Below, in pieces: positions 34,506 to 43,205 of a DNA stretch of 64,000 bases (position 1 is the first letter of the stretch; each line of letters opens with the position of its first letter). Below the pieces are notes generated by a model. It did not search any database. It was not told where the DNA came from and saw nothing but the letters and a program-made list of their open reading frames with translations. Location of the stretch: positions 1-64,000 of the forward strand of contig JAFUNR010000008.1 in the NCBI GenBank assembly GCA_017472965.1, read 5' to 3'. The translations under genes and the position numbers were made by a program. This DNA is from Oscillospiraceae bacterium (lineage in GTDB: Bacteria; Bacillota; Clostridia; Oscillospirales; Ruminococcaceae).

Positions 34506-35460
34506 GTTTTTTGCGGCTTCCTGCACGCAGGATGGCGGCGCATACCGGTTCCGTCTTTATGAAGATGGTGTGCTTGAATGTCTGCAGAAGATCCCGATGC
34601 CGTTCCCGATGTTTCTTGTACAGCAGGATGATCTTTTGTGGGCGGTGCTGCGTGCGCCGTTTGCAGGCTGCGATGAAAGCGGCTTTGCGGCATACGATAT
34701 CAAAAGCGGCAGCCGGGCGACGGAGATTTCCACCACGAAAGGCGCGGTTGCCTGTCATATCGCCGTGGATGACAGTGATATCTATTGTGCCAATTATACC
34801 GGCGGCAGCGTATTCAAAGCGCCTGATTTGCTTGAAAAGCACGAAGGAAGCAGCGCTGACCCGGTCCGGCAGACAGCGCCGCATCCGCACTCGGCCTTTT
34901 TTTCGCCGGATAAGAAATACCTGTTGAGCTGCGACCTCGGTCTTGATACGGTTTTCGTGTATGACCGGGGGCTGAAGCTGATCTCGACAGCGCAGGTACC
35001 TGCCGGAGCGGGGGTACGCCACTTGGTGTTTTCAAAGGACGGCAGCTTTGTTTACTGTGTGAACGAAATGGGCGCAGGCATCAGTGTGTTTTCGTGGCGG
35101 CAGGGGCGGCTGCAGTACATTGATACCGTATCCGTGCTGCCTGCCGGTTTTCAGAAAACAGGCTCGGGTGCAGCTATCAAGCTTTCAAAGGATGGAAGGC
35201 TTCTTTATGTGACGGAGCGGGCTTCCGGCAGTATTGTGACACTGGAAGCGGACGGCGCGCAGCTCAGGCTTCTGGGGCACACGGACTGCCGCGGTAAAGA
35301 ACCGCGGGATTTTACTCTGCTTGCGGATGACCGGTTTGCTGTGTGCACCAATCAGTTCAGCGACGGGCTTTCGCTGTTTCAGATCTCCGGTTCGGGCATT
35401 CCGGTATGGATCGATACCGTCGGGATGGAGGCTCCGCTCTGTGCTGTGGAGCTGCATTGA
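34483..35460 (+). CDS. Lactonase-family beta-propeller protein
   Basis: The product is about 325 residues with seven-bladed-propeller repeats of the 6-phosphogluconolactonase/carboxymuconate-cyclase type: ISTTKGAVACHIAVD, PHPHSAFFSPDKKYLLSCDLG, VRHLVFSKDGSFVYCVNE, and IKLSKDGRLLYVTERASGSI. I chose ATG 34483, which overlaps the RraA-like gene by 23 bp, because the product FFAASCTQDGGAYRF then begins at the first blade. The lactonase would open the sugar lactone formed by the SDR and supply the aldonate to the dehydratase. It is last in the operon, before a strong terminator. Confidence 0.85.
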   Translation: MIHRPCCEFFAASCTQDGGAYRFRLYEDGVLECLQKIPMPFPMFLVQQDDLLWAVLRAPFAGCDESGFAAYDIKSGSRATEISTTKGAVACHIAVDDSDIYCANYTGGSVFKAPDLLEKHEGSSADPVRQTAPHPHSAFFSPDKKYLLSCDLGLDTVFVYDRGLKLISTAQVPAGAGVRHLVFSKDGSFVYCVNEMGAGISVFSWRQGRLQYIDTVSVLPAGFQKTGSGAAIKLSKDGRLLYVTERASGSIVTLEADGAQLRLLGHTDCRGKEPRDFTLLADDRFAVCTNQFSDGLSLFQISGSGIPVWIDTVGMEAPLCAVELH

Positions 35461-35485
35461 CCGATACAGAAAAAAGCTTTTGTGC

Positions 35486-35528
35486 AAAAAAGGTGTATGG
35501 ACTGCCGCAGCGGTCCATACACCTTTTT
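35486..35528. terminator. Bidirectional terminator after the lactonase gene
   Basis: AAAAAGGTGTATGGACTGC pairs with GCGGTCCATACACCTTTTT around a short CGCA loop, with one mismatch. It separates the operon from the convergent LuxR-type gene. Confidence 0.93.
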
Positions 35529-35578
35529 AACTTTATTCCACCACTGATGGATATGCACGATCTGCTGCAGCGGCCGGT

Positions 35579-36673
35579 TCAGGAAAGCAGCTCGTTCAGT
35601 CTGCCGCAGCGGCGGAAGAGATCGATGTACAGCATCAGTTCATCCCGGGAATTGACGTTCAGCTTCTGATAAATGTTGGCGTTATGCTTGCGGACGGTGT
35701 GGATGCTGATAAAAGCTTTTTCTGCGGCCTCCTGCACGTCCAGTCCGTCGGCATAGTATTGAAGAATGTTTTTTTCAGAGGCAGTCAGCGTCTGGGCACT
35801 GCGGGCGAATTCGTCAAAAAGATCGGCGACATCCTTGGGTAGTGTCTGGCTGTCGTCGGGACCCGAATGCTGCAGCAGCTGCAGCTCGTAATCCTGCAGC
35901 ATCAGATCCATAAGCAGCAGGAACATACCGGAGATGACATAAGAGATCGCCAGAAACTCGAAGCTCTCCCGGATCAGCTGCTCCACAAACCATACCAGAA
36001 TGTTGAAAAAGACCAATGAGAGCAGAACGGCTTCCTGTTTGTATGTGGTGAGCTGATGGTGTGCCGCGGAATAGACGATCGCCACGATCATAATACTGAA
36101 ATAGGCGAAAAGATACAGGGAATAAAGAAAATGGCAGGGACCGTAAACCTTCAAAAGGCGCGTCAGACCGTCCGTTGTGTCAATGGAGACCTCGGAATAA
36201 TAAAGCGGAAGAATACCGCCGCTTGCAGCCAGCAGAAAGGCCAGTGTGCTCACGCCAACAAGCACCCAGCCGAGTGCTTTGGGATACCGGATGTTACATA
36301 CCTCGGCGATGATCGCCAGCATGATCAGCGGCATATAGGCAGCGCCAAGATAGGCCAGACGGTTGGCAAAAAGGGCGCTTTCCACCGTCTGTGCCACAGA
36401 AAGTGTAAAATAGCCGGTATTGCTCAAAAGAATAGCGGCGTAGAGAAATATATACCACATCTTTTTCTTCTTGACGAAAAGAAGATAGCTGAGCAGCAAA
36501 AGCAGCGCCAGCGCGGCAAAAATGCCGTACAGCACCGGTATGTTCAGCGTGAGCGAATCGTTCTGACGGTATATTGTAGGGATCAGGGCGATAAAAAGCA
36601 GCAGTGTTACGCAAAGCGCGGTCAGTGCGCTGCGCCGTATGGCCCGAAGATAGCCCGTGTTGTATCTGGTCAT
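35579..36673 (-). CDS. Seven-helix membrane sensor fused to a LuxR-type HTH
   Basis: The 364-residue protein has seven hydrophobic helices in about residues 15-265, similar to the 7TM sensor modules of some histidine kinases. A short linker and a LuxR/GerE-type HTH follow (about 295-355, LTASEKNILQYYADGLDVQEAAEKAF, then HTVRKHNANIYQKL). There is no receiver or kinase domain, so it is a membrane-tethered one-component regulator. It has a near-consensus promoter at 36724-36752 and diverges from the envelope cluster. A conserved element at 36827-36868 lies in the shared intergenic region, so it may control that cluster. Confidence 0.87.
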   Translation of the reverse strand: MTRYNTGYLRAIRRSALTALCVTLLLFIALIPTIYRQNDSLTLNIPVLYGIFAALALLLLLSYLLFVKKKKMWYIFLYAAILLSNTGYFTLSVAQTVESALFANRLAYLGAAYMPLIMLAIIAEVCNIRYPKALGWVLVGVSTLAFLLAASGGILPLYYSEVSIDTTDGLTRLLKVYGPCHFLYSLYLFAYFSIMIVAIVYSAAHHQLTTYKQEAVLLSLVFFNILVWFVEQLIRESFEFLAISYVISGMFLLLMDLMLQDYELQLLQHSGPDDSQTLPKDVADLFDEFARSAQTLTASEKNILQYYADGLDVQEAAEKAFISIHTVRKHNANIYQKLNVNSRDELMLYIDLFRRCGRLNELLS

Positions 36674-36723
36674 ATTTCACCATCCTTTTTTGCACAGGGG
36701 GAACCGGATGTTTATTTACTATT

Positions 36724-36752
36724 ATTTTATTGCTTTTTTGTGATTCTGTCAA
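36724..36752 (-). promoter_or_regulatory. Promoter of the membrane LuxR-type regulator
   Basis: On the minus strand, TTGACA (36747-36752), a 17-nt spacer and TAAAAT (36724-36729). Confidence 0.75.
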
Positions 36753-36826
36753 ATCTTTCTCTTGAAAAATGCGGTCAGAACTTGAAAAAACAGACAAAAA
36801 ACGGTGTGTGGTTTTGGGAAAAGCAT

Positions 36827-36880
36827 ACTAATCAAATTGAGTATTTTTGAAATAATGCGCCGGAATACATAACAGAATAA
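36827..36880 (+). promoter_or_regulatory. Conserved promoter/operator element, copy 1
   Basis: ACTAATCAAATTGAGTA, then a dyad GTATTTT (36841-36847)-N14-GGAATAC (36862-36868), then CATAACAG. The same element with the same spacing occurs at 40730. A possible core promoter is TTTTGA (36845-36850)-N17-CATAAC. It serves the lipoprotein gene at 36953. Confidence 0.6.
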
Positions 36881-36952
36881 TAGAAAAGAAAGAAGCTTAC
36901 GGTTTATTGTATAAGTAAAGAACATCCGGCTGCAGAAAAGGGGGAGCACAAA

Positions 36953-38560
36953 ATGAAAAAAATACTTGCAATGCTGCTTGTGGTAATGATGCTGTTTTCG
37001 CTGACCGGCTGCGGACTTTCTGCGGCACAGCAGATCCTGGATGAGCTGCTGCCGGAAAGCGGCGCAGATGTCCCGCCGTCCGACACGGAGGATACAGAGA
37101 GCGAAGGTACGCCCGGTGAGGAAGATCTTTTGGCGGCGGAGATCGCCCTGAAGCCGCTGCCGCTGTACTGTGCCCCGCGTGAGGGCGGGGAGTATAACGA
37201 TGAAGGTCTGTCCCTTTCGTACCGCTGGGAGGAAATAGCCCTGCGCGAAACCGCAGAGCTGCCGCTGCCGGAGCTGCGGGAGGCGCTGCAAAAGCTGAGC
37301 GCCGAAAGAAAGGCGCAGGCTTTGCAGAACGCAGAGGATCTTGCAGCCACAGCGCAGGCCGATGCGGAAAACGGCGGCTATGCTCCTGCCTATGCATACG
37401 AGGATGACATGACAGTGCGCCGTGCGGATTCGCTTTTGATCAGTCTGCTGTTCTGCAGCCGGTACAATGCGGGCGGTGCACATCCGGCCAGATGGTACGA
37501 AGGGATCACGCTGGATGCGCGTACCGGCGCTGTCCTGACGATACAGGATGTTTTCGCCGATACGGATATTCTGGCGCAGGCCATCTGGGATGAGGTAGAG
37601 GCCCTGTTCCCGGACGGCGGTCTGTATGAAGGGATGAATGCGGAAAAGCTCGGCCGCATGGTGGAGGAAAATTCTCTGCCGTGGGTGCTGGATCCCGCCG
37701 GACTGACCGTTGTGTTTTCGGAGTACATGATCGCGCCCTATGCTGCGGGAATTTCCTGTGTGACAATTCCCTACAGCTGGTATCCGGAACAGTTTGACGT
37801 GCGCTGCACACAGCTGCCGGAAGCATACGCGGTGGAGCTTGATCCTTTGAGCGACGTGCCGGTTTTCTTTGATGTTGTGCCGGAGGACGGCTATGTTGAC
37901 AGCGTGAGCGCATGGAATGTGATGCAGGACGAGTGGTATTCCGAACAGGTAACGGTGGGCATCAACGGTTCGGAAGCGGTGCTTTACGATGGGCTCTCCG
38001 GTGCACAGAGCGCGTATCTGCTCCGGATGAAAAACGGGATGAGCGCTGTGTATCTGTTTGTCTCCGACGGGCCGGGTACCGATCTGCATATCGGCCTGCT
38101 GGATGCCGGTGGGATCTGCAGTCAGACCCTCGTCCCCGATGCCGGTCTGCCGTCCTTATATATGCAGGAGGGCGGTCTGTATCTTGAGCTGCTGACCGAT
38201 CCGGAAAATTTCCGGCTTTCGTTCTTTGTGGAAATGCTCAGCAGTATGCAGGGGATCCGTGTGTACAAAACGCAGCCGGATGCATCGCCGTATACCGCAC
38301 AGCAGGACTACCTGCTGGAAAACGATTTTGAACTGACACTGCTGCGCCCCATGACCTTTGCTCTTTCAGAGGGCGGCGAAAAGGAATTTGCCGCAGGGAC
38401 ACAGCTAACATTCCTTGCCACTGACGGCAGTACCTGGGTGGATATGTGCACCGGAACAGGCGAAGAGGTGCGTATCTATGTGGACAAAAGCGATTGGCCG
38501 GACCGCGTGAACGGTATGGATGTGTTTGATTGCTTCGACGGCATGATGTATGCGGGATAA
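36953..38560 (+). CDS. Lipoprotein with DUF3298 (RsiV-like) domain
   Basis: A 535-residue lipoprotein: a signal peptide with lipobox LTGC (Cys near 20), an acidic linker (about 40-60), then a DUF3298-type region (about 160-285) with GAHPARWYEGITLDARTGAVL, and FSEYMIAPYAAG in the matching second part. DUF3298 is found in the anti-sigma protein RsiV, where it senses lysozyme, and in many other surface proteins. No sigma factor gene is adjacent and no cytoplasmic anti-sigma segment exists, so this is not an RsiV orthologue. The C-terminal part (about 300-535) is of unknown type and ends with an SH3-like tail. It leads into the nucleotidase gene 57 bp later. Confidence 0.75.
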   Translation: MKKILAMLLVVMMLFSLTGCGLSAAQQILDELLPESGADVPPSDTEDTESEGTPGEEDLLAAEIALKPLPLYCAPREGGEYNDEGLSLSYRWEEIALRETAELPLPELREALQKLSAERKAQALQNAEDLAATAQADAENGGYAPAYAYEDDMTVRRADSLLISLLFCSRYNAGGAHPARWYEGITLDARTGAVLTIQDVFADTDILAQAIWDEVEALFPDGGLYEGMNAEKLGRMVEENSLPWVLDPAGLTVVFSEYMIAPYAAGISCVTIPYSWYPEQFDVRCTQLPEAYAVELDPLSDVPVFFDVVPEDGYVDSVSAWNVMQDEWYSEQVTVGINGSEAVLYDGLSGAQSAYLLRMKNGMSAVYLFVSDGPGTDLHIGLLDAGGICSQTLVPDAGLPSLYMQEGGLYLELLTDPENFRLSFFVEMLSSMQGIRVYKTQPDASPYTAQQDYLLENDFELTLLRPMTFALSEGGEKEFAAGTQLTFLATDGSTWVDMCTGTGEEVRIYVDKSDWPDRVNGMDVFDCFDGMMYAG

Positions 38561-38617
38561 AAGAGTACAGATCCCTTTTGGTGAAATATTTGCGCTGTAA
38601 AAGTGAGGTGAAGCTGT

Positions 38618-40105
38618 ATGGGTGAAAAGAAAAAACTGACCATCCTGCATTCCAACGATCTGCACGGCGACTTTCTGGCGGAGGATACGGGCGGCACTCT
38701 GCTGGGTGGGGTATCCATGCTCTCCGGCTACATCCAGAAAGTGCGTAAGGAAGAAGAGAATGTGCTGTATGCCGTTGCCGGCGATATGTTCCGCGGCTCG
38801 GTGATCGACAGTGAATACAAAGGTGTTTCCACCATTGACATTATGAATATGCTGGCGCCGGATGTGGTGACACTGGGCAATCACGAGGTGGATTACGGTG
38901 TGGCTCACCTGCTTTTTCTGGAAAAATGCGCCCGCTTTCCCATCATCAATGCCAATATGTATATTGCTACAAACCGCAGGCGGTTGTTCCGTTCCCACAT
39001 CGTCCTGAAGAAAGGCGGGATGCGGATCCTTTTCATCGGTGTGCTGACACAGAAGGTGCTTTCTGCCACAAAGCAGGATCCGCTGATCGGCAGCTTTGTG
39101 GATGTGCACGAGGCCGCCGCCGAGGTGGGGCGTATCTGCAACACCTATCGTACCGAGGATATCGATCTGACGGTGCTGCTGACTCACATCGGTTTCGATG
39201 CGGATAAAGAGCTGGCCCGGGCGCTGGATCCCCGCTGGGGCGTGGATCTGATCATCGGCGGTCACAGCCATACATTACTGGATGCCCCCTGTACGGTGAA
39301 TGGCATTCCGATCGTGCAGGCATCCTGCGGCACCGACTGGATCGGCCGGTTCGATATCACGGTGGACACCGATGCCAATTCCATCGAGAGCTATGCATGG
39401 AAGCTGATCCCCGTGTCGGCAGAAAGCTGTCCCCGGGATCCGGCGCTGGAAGAGGTGGTCGCCGGCTACAAGGCGAAAACCGATTCCAAATACGAACGCT
39501 TCGTCACGCGGCTGGCGGACCGGTACACACACCCCGTCCGCAACCGGGAAACGCAGCTGGGCAAGCTGCTGGCGGATGCGCTGAAGGATGCGCTGGGCGT
39601 GGATATCGTGCTGCTCGGTTCCGGCAGTATCCGCGGCGAGGCACTGGGCCCTGTCGTGCGTTATCGGGATCTGGCGGAGGTCTATCCGTACAATGATGAA
39701 TTCTACCGCATTGAGATCAGCGGCGAGCAGCTGTACCGTATGGTTCGGTTCATGCTGCGGGAGGAAGGCGGCCTTGGCGGTTTTTCCAGCTTTTATCAGT
39801 TCTCGCGCGGTTTGCGGGCGGAATATGATATGGCGCAAAAGAGGCTGGTGAGCCTATCCTTCAACGGCTATGAGGTGCAGGCGCACGACCGGTTCACAAT
39901 GGGGCTGCAGGCTTACCATATGAATAATATAAAGAAGGTGCTGGATATTTCACCTGAGGAGATCTTACAGCCGCGCAGGCCAAAGGTGCTGTGCACCCGA
40001 AGCGGCGATGTGCTGGAGGAATACCTCGGTGCGCAGAAGCTGCTGCGGGTCTCGGATGAAAACCGTATCGTTCTGACCGGTGAAGCGGCGGAGGTGACCG
40101 TATGA
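38618..40105 (+). CDS. 5'-nucleotidase/UshA-family metallophosphoesterase, paralogue 1 (no signal peptide)
   Basis: A 495-residue protein with an N-terminal metallophosphoesterase domain (LHSNDLHGDF, GDMFRGS, LGNHEVDYG, LTHIGFDAD, GGHSHT) and a C-terminal 5'-nucleotidase domain (GSGSIRGE, VYPYNDE, FYQFSRG). UshA/YfkN relatives hydrolyse nucleotides and are usually exported. This one starts directly at LTILHSND with no signal peptide or anchor, so it should be cytoplasmic. Two close paralogues follow at 44445 and 45942. GTGAGGTGA precedes the ATG, and the gene overlaps the next by 4 bp. The substrate is unknown. Confidence 0.88.
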   Translation: MGEKKKLTILHSNDLHGDFLAEDTGGTLLGGVSMLSGYIQKVRKEEENVLYAVAGDMFRGSVIDSEYKGVSTIDIMNMLAPDVVTLGNHEVDYGVAHLLFLEKCARFPIINANMYIATNRRRLFRSHIVLKKGGMRILFIGVLTQKVLSATKQDPLIGSFVDVHEAAAEVGRICNTYRTEDIDLTVLLTHIGFDADKELARALDPRWGVDLIIGGHSHTLLDAPCTVNGIPIVQASCGTDWIGRFDITVDTDANSIESYAWKLIPVSAESCPRDPALEEVVAGYKAKTDSKYERFVTRLADRYTHPVRNRETQLGKLLADALKDALGVDIVLLGSGSIRGEALGPVVRYRDLAEVYPYNDEFYRIEISGEQLYRMVRFMLREEGGLGGFSSFYQFSRGLRAEYDMAQKRLVSLSFNGYEVQAHDRFTMGLQAYHMNNIKKVLDISPEEILQPRRPKVLCTRSGDVLEEYLGAQKLLRVSDENRIVLTGEAAEVTV

Positions 40106-40605
40106 AAAGAAAAACATTTCTGGTGCTTGCAGCATCGGCTTTTCTGCTTGTATGCGGCGGGGCAGCGCTGCGGAATCGCTGGCAGCATGACGGGCAGGTG
40201 TATGGAGATCTGCCGGCAGAGCCGGATGTGATGCTGGTGGATTTTTACCGTTCTGCCGATGCGGAAGAAGGCGGCTATTATGAGCTGGTGCTGTATACCA
40301 CCGAAGACCCGAAGCTGCTGCGGCTGACGGAGTATGTCAAAGCGCACAGGGGCGCTGTGGAACAAAGCAAAGACCATACGGTTTCCGCTGCCGTACTGGA
40401 GCAGTGTATGGCGGTTATCCGGAAGAACGGTCTGGAGCGATGGGCGAAGCTTCCGGACGGTGTCTGCGAGGAAGGAACAAAGCTGGTGTGCCGCTTCCGC
40501 AGCAGTGACGGAACTTACTGCCGCGCCGCCAACGATTGCATGCCGGCAAACGGCAGAGTGGTGCTGGAGGAGATCGGCAGTCTGCTGCAGCAATGCTTGC
40601 CGTAA
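40102..40605 (+). CDS. Small membrane-anchored extracellular protein, unknown
   Basis: A 167-residue protein with an N-terminal hydrophobic signal or anchor (about 5-24, FLVLAASAFLLVCGGAAL) and a small alpha/beta extracytoplasmic domain with four Cys in the last third. There is no lipobox. It overlaps the nucleotidase gene (ATGA), so the two are coupled. It resembles in size and outline the small proteins at 49608 and 58751 in this cluster. Function unrecognised. It is followed by a terminator. Confidence 0.75.
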   Translation: MKRKTFLVLAASAFLLVCGGAALRNRWQHDGQVYGDLPAEPDVMLVDFYRSADAEEGGYYELVLYTTEDPKLLRLTEYVKAHRGAVEQSKDHTVSAAVLEQCMAVIRKNGLERWAKLPDGVCEEGTKLVCRFRSSDGTYCRAANDCMPANGRVVLEEIGSLLQQCLP

Positions 40606-40618
40606 AAGCTGCCCGCAT

Positions 40619-40668
40619 AAAAAGACGGACCTGTCGTATGTGAAAAACACACGGCGGGTCCGTTTTGC
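40619..40668 (+). terminator. Terminator after the first envelope transcription unit
   Basis: ACGGACCTG on the left pairs with GGGTCCGT on the right, and the inner CGTATGTG/CACACG bases extend the stem; a TTTT run follows. It separates the 36953-40605 unit from the main cluster. Confidence 0.75.
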
Positions 40669-40729
40669 TTTGATAGGATTCTGTTTGGCAAATCGGCCAA
40701 ACGAAGAAGTGAAAAGTTGTGGCAGTTGC

Positions 40730-40780
40730 ACTAATTAAATTGAGTATTTCGAAAAATATTGGCTGAAATACATAATGGAG
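40730..40780 (+). promoter_or_regulatory. Conserved promoter/operator element, copy 2
   Basis: ACTAATTAAATTGAGTA, a perfect dyad GTATTTC (40744-40750)-N14-GAAATAC (40765-40771), then CATAATGG. The layout is identical to the element at 36827. A possible core promoter is TTTCGA-N18-CATAAT. It lies about 60 bp before the gene at 40839. Confidence 0.6.
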
Positions 40781-40838
40781 TAATTCTCTGCAGGGGGATC
40801 TGCCTGTTATTCTTGTGATAAGAAAGGAGGCCGGATAT

Positions 40839-41210
40839 ATGAAGCAGATTCTGAGTAATTCCATAAGAGAAGATTCAGATGCGGACGGTTTTTTGTTTTC
40901 TTTGAACTGCACCGAATGCGGAAAGAACTGGCACAGCACGCCCATTCATTTCTCCAAGGCGGGGATCGAGCCGAAAAGTGAATTCAAGGAAACGATCTAC
41001 CGCACCTTGTACAGGCGCGAACAGCAGCGTGCACGGGAACAGGCGGTCGCAGAGGCTGCGCATTATTTCAACCGCTGCCCTCTGTGCGGCAGACTGATTT
41101 GCAATGACTGCTTTCTGGTCTGTGATGATCTGGATATGTGCCGCAGCTGTGCAGAAGAACTGCATGAAACAGGAGAGCCGGCCTCATTTGCCGGTTGGGC
41201 AAGGGATTGA
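40839..41210 (+). CDS. Small zinc-ribbon protein
   Basis: A soluble protein of 123 residues with CTECG (about 25-29) and a Cys cluster CPLCGR, CNDCFLVCDD and CRSC (about 84-110), enough for two or three zinc sites. I chose ATG 40839 because AAAGGAGG lies 8 nt upstream; the earlier in-frame ATG has none. It is the first gene of the long envelope transcription unit, directly before the YdjG-like gene. The function is unknown and an adaptor role is likely. Confidence 0.75.
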   Translation: MKQILSNSIREDSDADGFLFSLNCTECGKNWHSTPIHFSKAGIEPKSEFKETIYRTLYRREQQRAREQAVAEAAHYFNRCPLCGRLICNDCFLVCDDLDMCRSCAEELHETGEPASFAGWARD

Positions 41211-41261
41211 ACAGGCGAATCAAATGATGAAGCATAAAATAATTTAAGGAGGCGGTGTCTT

Positions 41262-42368
41262 ATGGCAACAGGCGCGACCAACTACCAGTGTCCGGCGTGT
41301 ACTGCTCCGCTGCATTTTTCGGCGGCAAGCGGCAAGCTGGAATGTGACTATTGCGGCGGTATTTACGAAGTAGAACAGATCGAACAGATGTATGCGGCAA
41401 AAGATGCTGCTGCAGCTGCCGCACAGGAAACCATTGACAGGAAAAAGGCGGAACAGGCTGCTGAGATGCAGGCCATGGGGCTTGAATGGAGCGGCGAAGA
41501 AAGCGCGGGGATGAAAACGTACAGCTGTCCTTCCTGTCGGGCCGAGCTGATCTGCGATGCCACCACAGCGGCGACCAGCTGCCCCTACTGCGGCAACAAT
41601 ACCATTATTCCCGGGCAGTTTTCCGGCGGCCTGAGGCCGGATCTCGTCATTCCGTTCAAGCTGGATAAAGAGGCGGCAAAAACGGCGCTGAAGAACTTTT
41701 ATAAGGGAAAGAAATTCCTGCCCGGAGCATTTACCAAACAGAATCATATCGAGGAAATCAAAGGCGTCTATGTGCCGTTCTGGCTGTGCGACTGCACAGT
41801 GGAGGGTACTGCCCGCTATGCTGCCGAGCGAAGCCTCACCTACGATGTGGGAGATGAGCGTATCACCGAAACGGATCATTTCGAGGTGCTGCGCGAGGGC
41901 TGGCTGAAAATGGAGAAGATCCCGGCGGATGCTTCTACAAAAATGCCGGATGAATATATGGATGCCATCGAGCCCTACGATTATGCGGAACTGAAAGAGT
42001 TTTCTCCGGCCTATCTGCCCGGGTTTCTGGCAGATAAGTACGATGTGCCGCAGCAGGAGAGTATGACCCGTATCGAAGCGCGTGCCAAAACCAGCATCGG
42101 CAATGCATTTTATGGCTCAGCCTCAGGCTTTGATTCCATTGCGCCGGAGGAGGAGGATTACCGCCTGACCGACCCTGTTATGCGGTATGCACTGCTGCCG
42201 GTTTGGCTGCTCAGTACCCGCTGGAACAAGAAAAGCTATCTCTTTGCCATGAATGGCCAGACCGGAAAGCTGGTGGGCGATCTGCCTGTCAGCAAGGGCA
42301 AATACTGGGCATGGTTTGCAGGGATCGCCGCATCGGTGACAGCATTGCTGCTGCTTGTGCTGCTTTGA
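41262..42368 (+). CDS. YdjG-like zinc-ribbon membrane protein
   Basis: The 368-residue protein has two N-terminal zinc ribbons (CPAC with CDYCG, about 10-31, and CPSC with CPYCG, about 88-112), a long beta-rich domain (LVIPFKLDKEAAK, GVYVPFWLCDC), and a C-terminal tail-anchor helix (about 348-368). This is the architecture of Bacillus subtilis YdjG. YdjG with YdjH forms a membrane complex that recruits YdjI and PspA in membrane protection. The next gene is the YdjH-type TPM protein, and a YdjI-type protein lies at 48145, which supports the assignment. GGAGG precedes the ATG. Confidence 0.82.
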   Translation: MATGATNYQCPACTAPLHFSAASGKLECDYCGGIYEVEQIEQMYAAKDAAAAAAQETIDRKKAEQAAEMQAMGLEWSGEESAGMKTYSCPSCRAELICDATTAATSCPYCGNNTIIPGQFSGGLRPDLVIPFKLDKEAAKTALKNFYKGKKFLPGAFTKQNHIEEIKGVYVPFWLCDCTVEGTARYAAERSLTYDVGDERITETDHFEVLREGWLKMEKIPADASTKMPDEYMDAIEPYDYAELKEFSPAYLPGFLADKYDVPQQESMTRIEARAKTSIGNAFYGSASGFDSIAPEEEDYRLTDPVMRYALLPVWLLSTRWNKKSYLFAMNGQTGKLVGDLPVSKGKYWAWFAGIAASVTALLLLVLL

Positions 42369-42387
42369 TGCAAAGGAGGCGACGGAT

Positions 42388-43182
42388 ATGAATAAAAGAG
42401 TATTTGCATTTCTGACAGCACTCATTTTGCTGCTTGCGCTTTGCGTTCCTGTTTTTGCCGCACCGGAGGATGCAGCATTCAATGCAATGGTGCTGGATAC
42501 TGCCGAGGTGCTTCCCGCGCAGCAGGAGGAGGAATTGAATCAGCGGGCATGGAATCTGACCGAGAGGTACGGCTGTGCCGTGTACATGATCACCGTTCCC
42601 GGTCTGGAGGGCATGGAAGCATGGGAATTCAGCGAATATCTGTTTGACGGTTTCGGTCTGGGATACGGCGAGGAAAACAGCTGCATTATTCTGCTGCTCT
42701 CCATGGAGTACCGTGATTATGATATCATGGCCCACGGCTACGGCAACACCGCATTTACCGATTACGGTAAAGAGGTCATGGCGGAACGTTTCCTGCCGGA
42801 TTTCGGCGACGATGACTGGTACGGCGGCTTTGAGGAATATCTGGATTGCTGCGAGGAGTTCCTGCAGCTGGCAGAAGAGGGGACACCCTTTGATGTGGAC
42901 AGCGAGGATCATACCGGCGGTGCGGTACTCATCAGCGTGGCGGTCGGTCTGCTTGCCGCATTTATCACCTGTGCGGTATTCAAGGGACAGATGAAAACGG
43001 CGCGTATCCAGCAAAGAGCCGATACTTACATTTCGCCCGAAGGCCTGATCCTGACCGGCCAGGCAGAGAATTTCCTGTACAAATCCCGCAGCGTGCGGCA
43101 TATCGAACAGGATGACGACAGTGACCGCGGCGGCACTACCGTCAACCGGCACGGCTCTTCGCACAGCAGCGGAAAGTTCTGA
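42388..43182 (+). CDS. TPM-domain membrane protein (YdjH-like)
   Basis: A 264-residue protein with a signal peptide ending near VPVFAAPED, an extracytoplasmic TPM domain (about 30-155, VLDTAEVLPAQQEEELNQRA, then GYGNTAFTDYG), a membrane helix (about 188-210) and a short cytoplasmic tail ending SSHSSGKF. TPM domains occur in B. subtilis YdjH and in photosystem-repair phosphatase-like proteins. I chose ATG 42388 with CAAAGGAGG upstream. It is coupled to the YdjG-like gene by a 19-bp gap and most likely forms a complex with that protein. Confidence 0.85.
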   Translation: MNKRVFAFLTALILLLALCVPVFAAPEDAAFNAMVLDTAEVLPAQQEEELNQRAWNLTERYGCAVYMITVPGLEGMEAWEFSEYLFDGFGLGYGEENSCIILLLSMEYRDYDIMAHGYGNTAFTDYGKEVMAERFLPDFGDDDWYGGFEEYLDCCEEFLQLAEEGTPFDVDSEDHTGGAVLISVAVGLLAAFITCAVFKGQMKTARIQQRADTYISPEGLILTGQAENFLYKSRSVRHIEQDDDSDRGGTTVNRHGSSHSSGKF

Positions 43183-43205
43183 TGTGTGCCGAAGGAGGAT
43201 GGATG

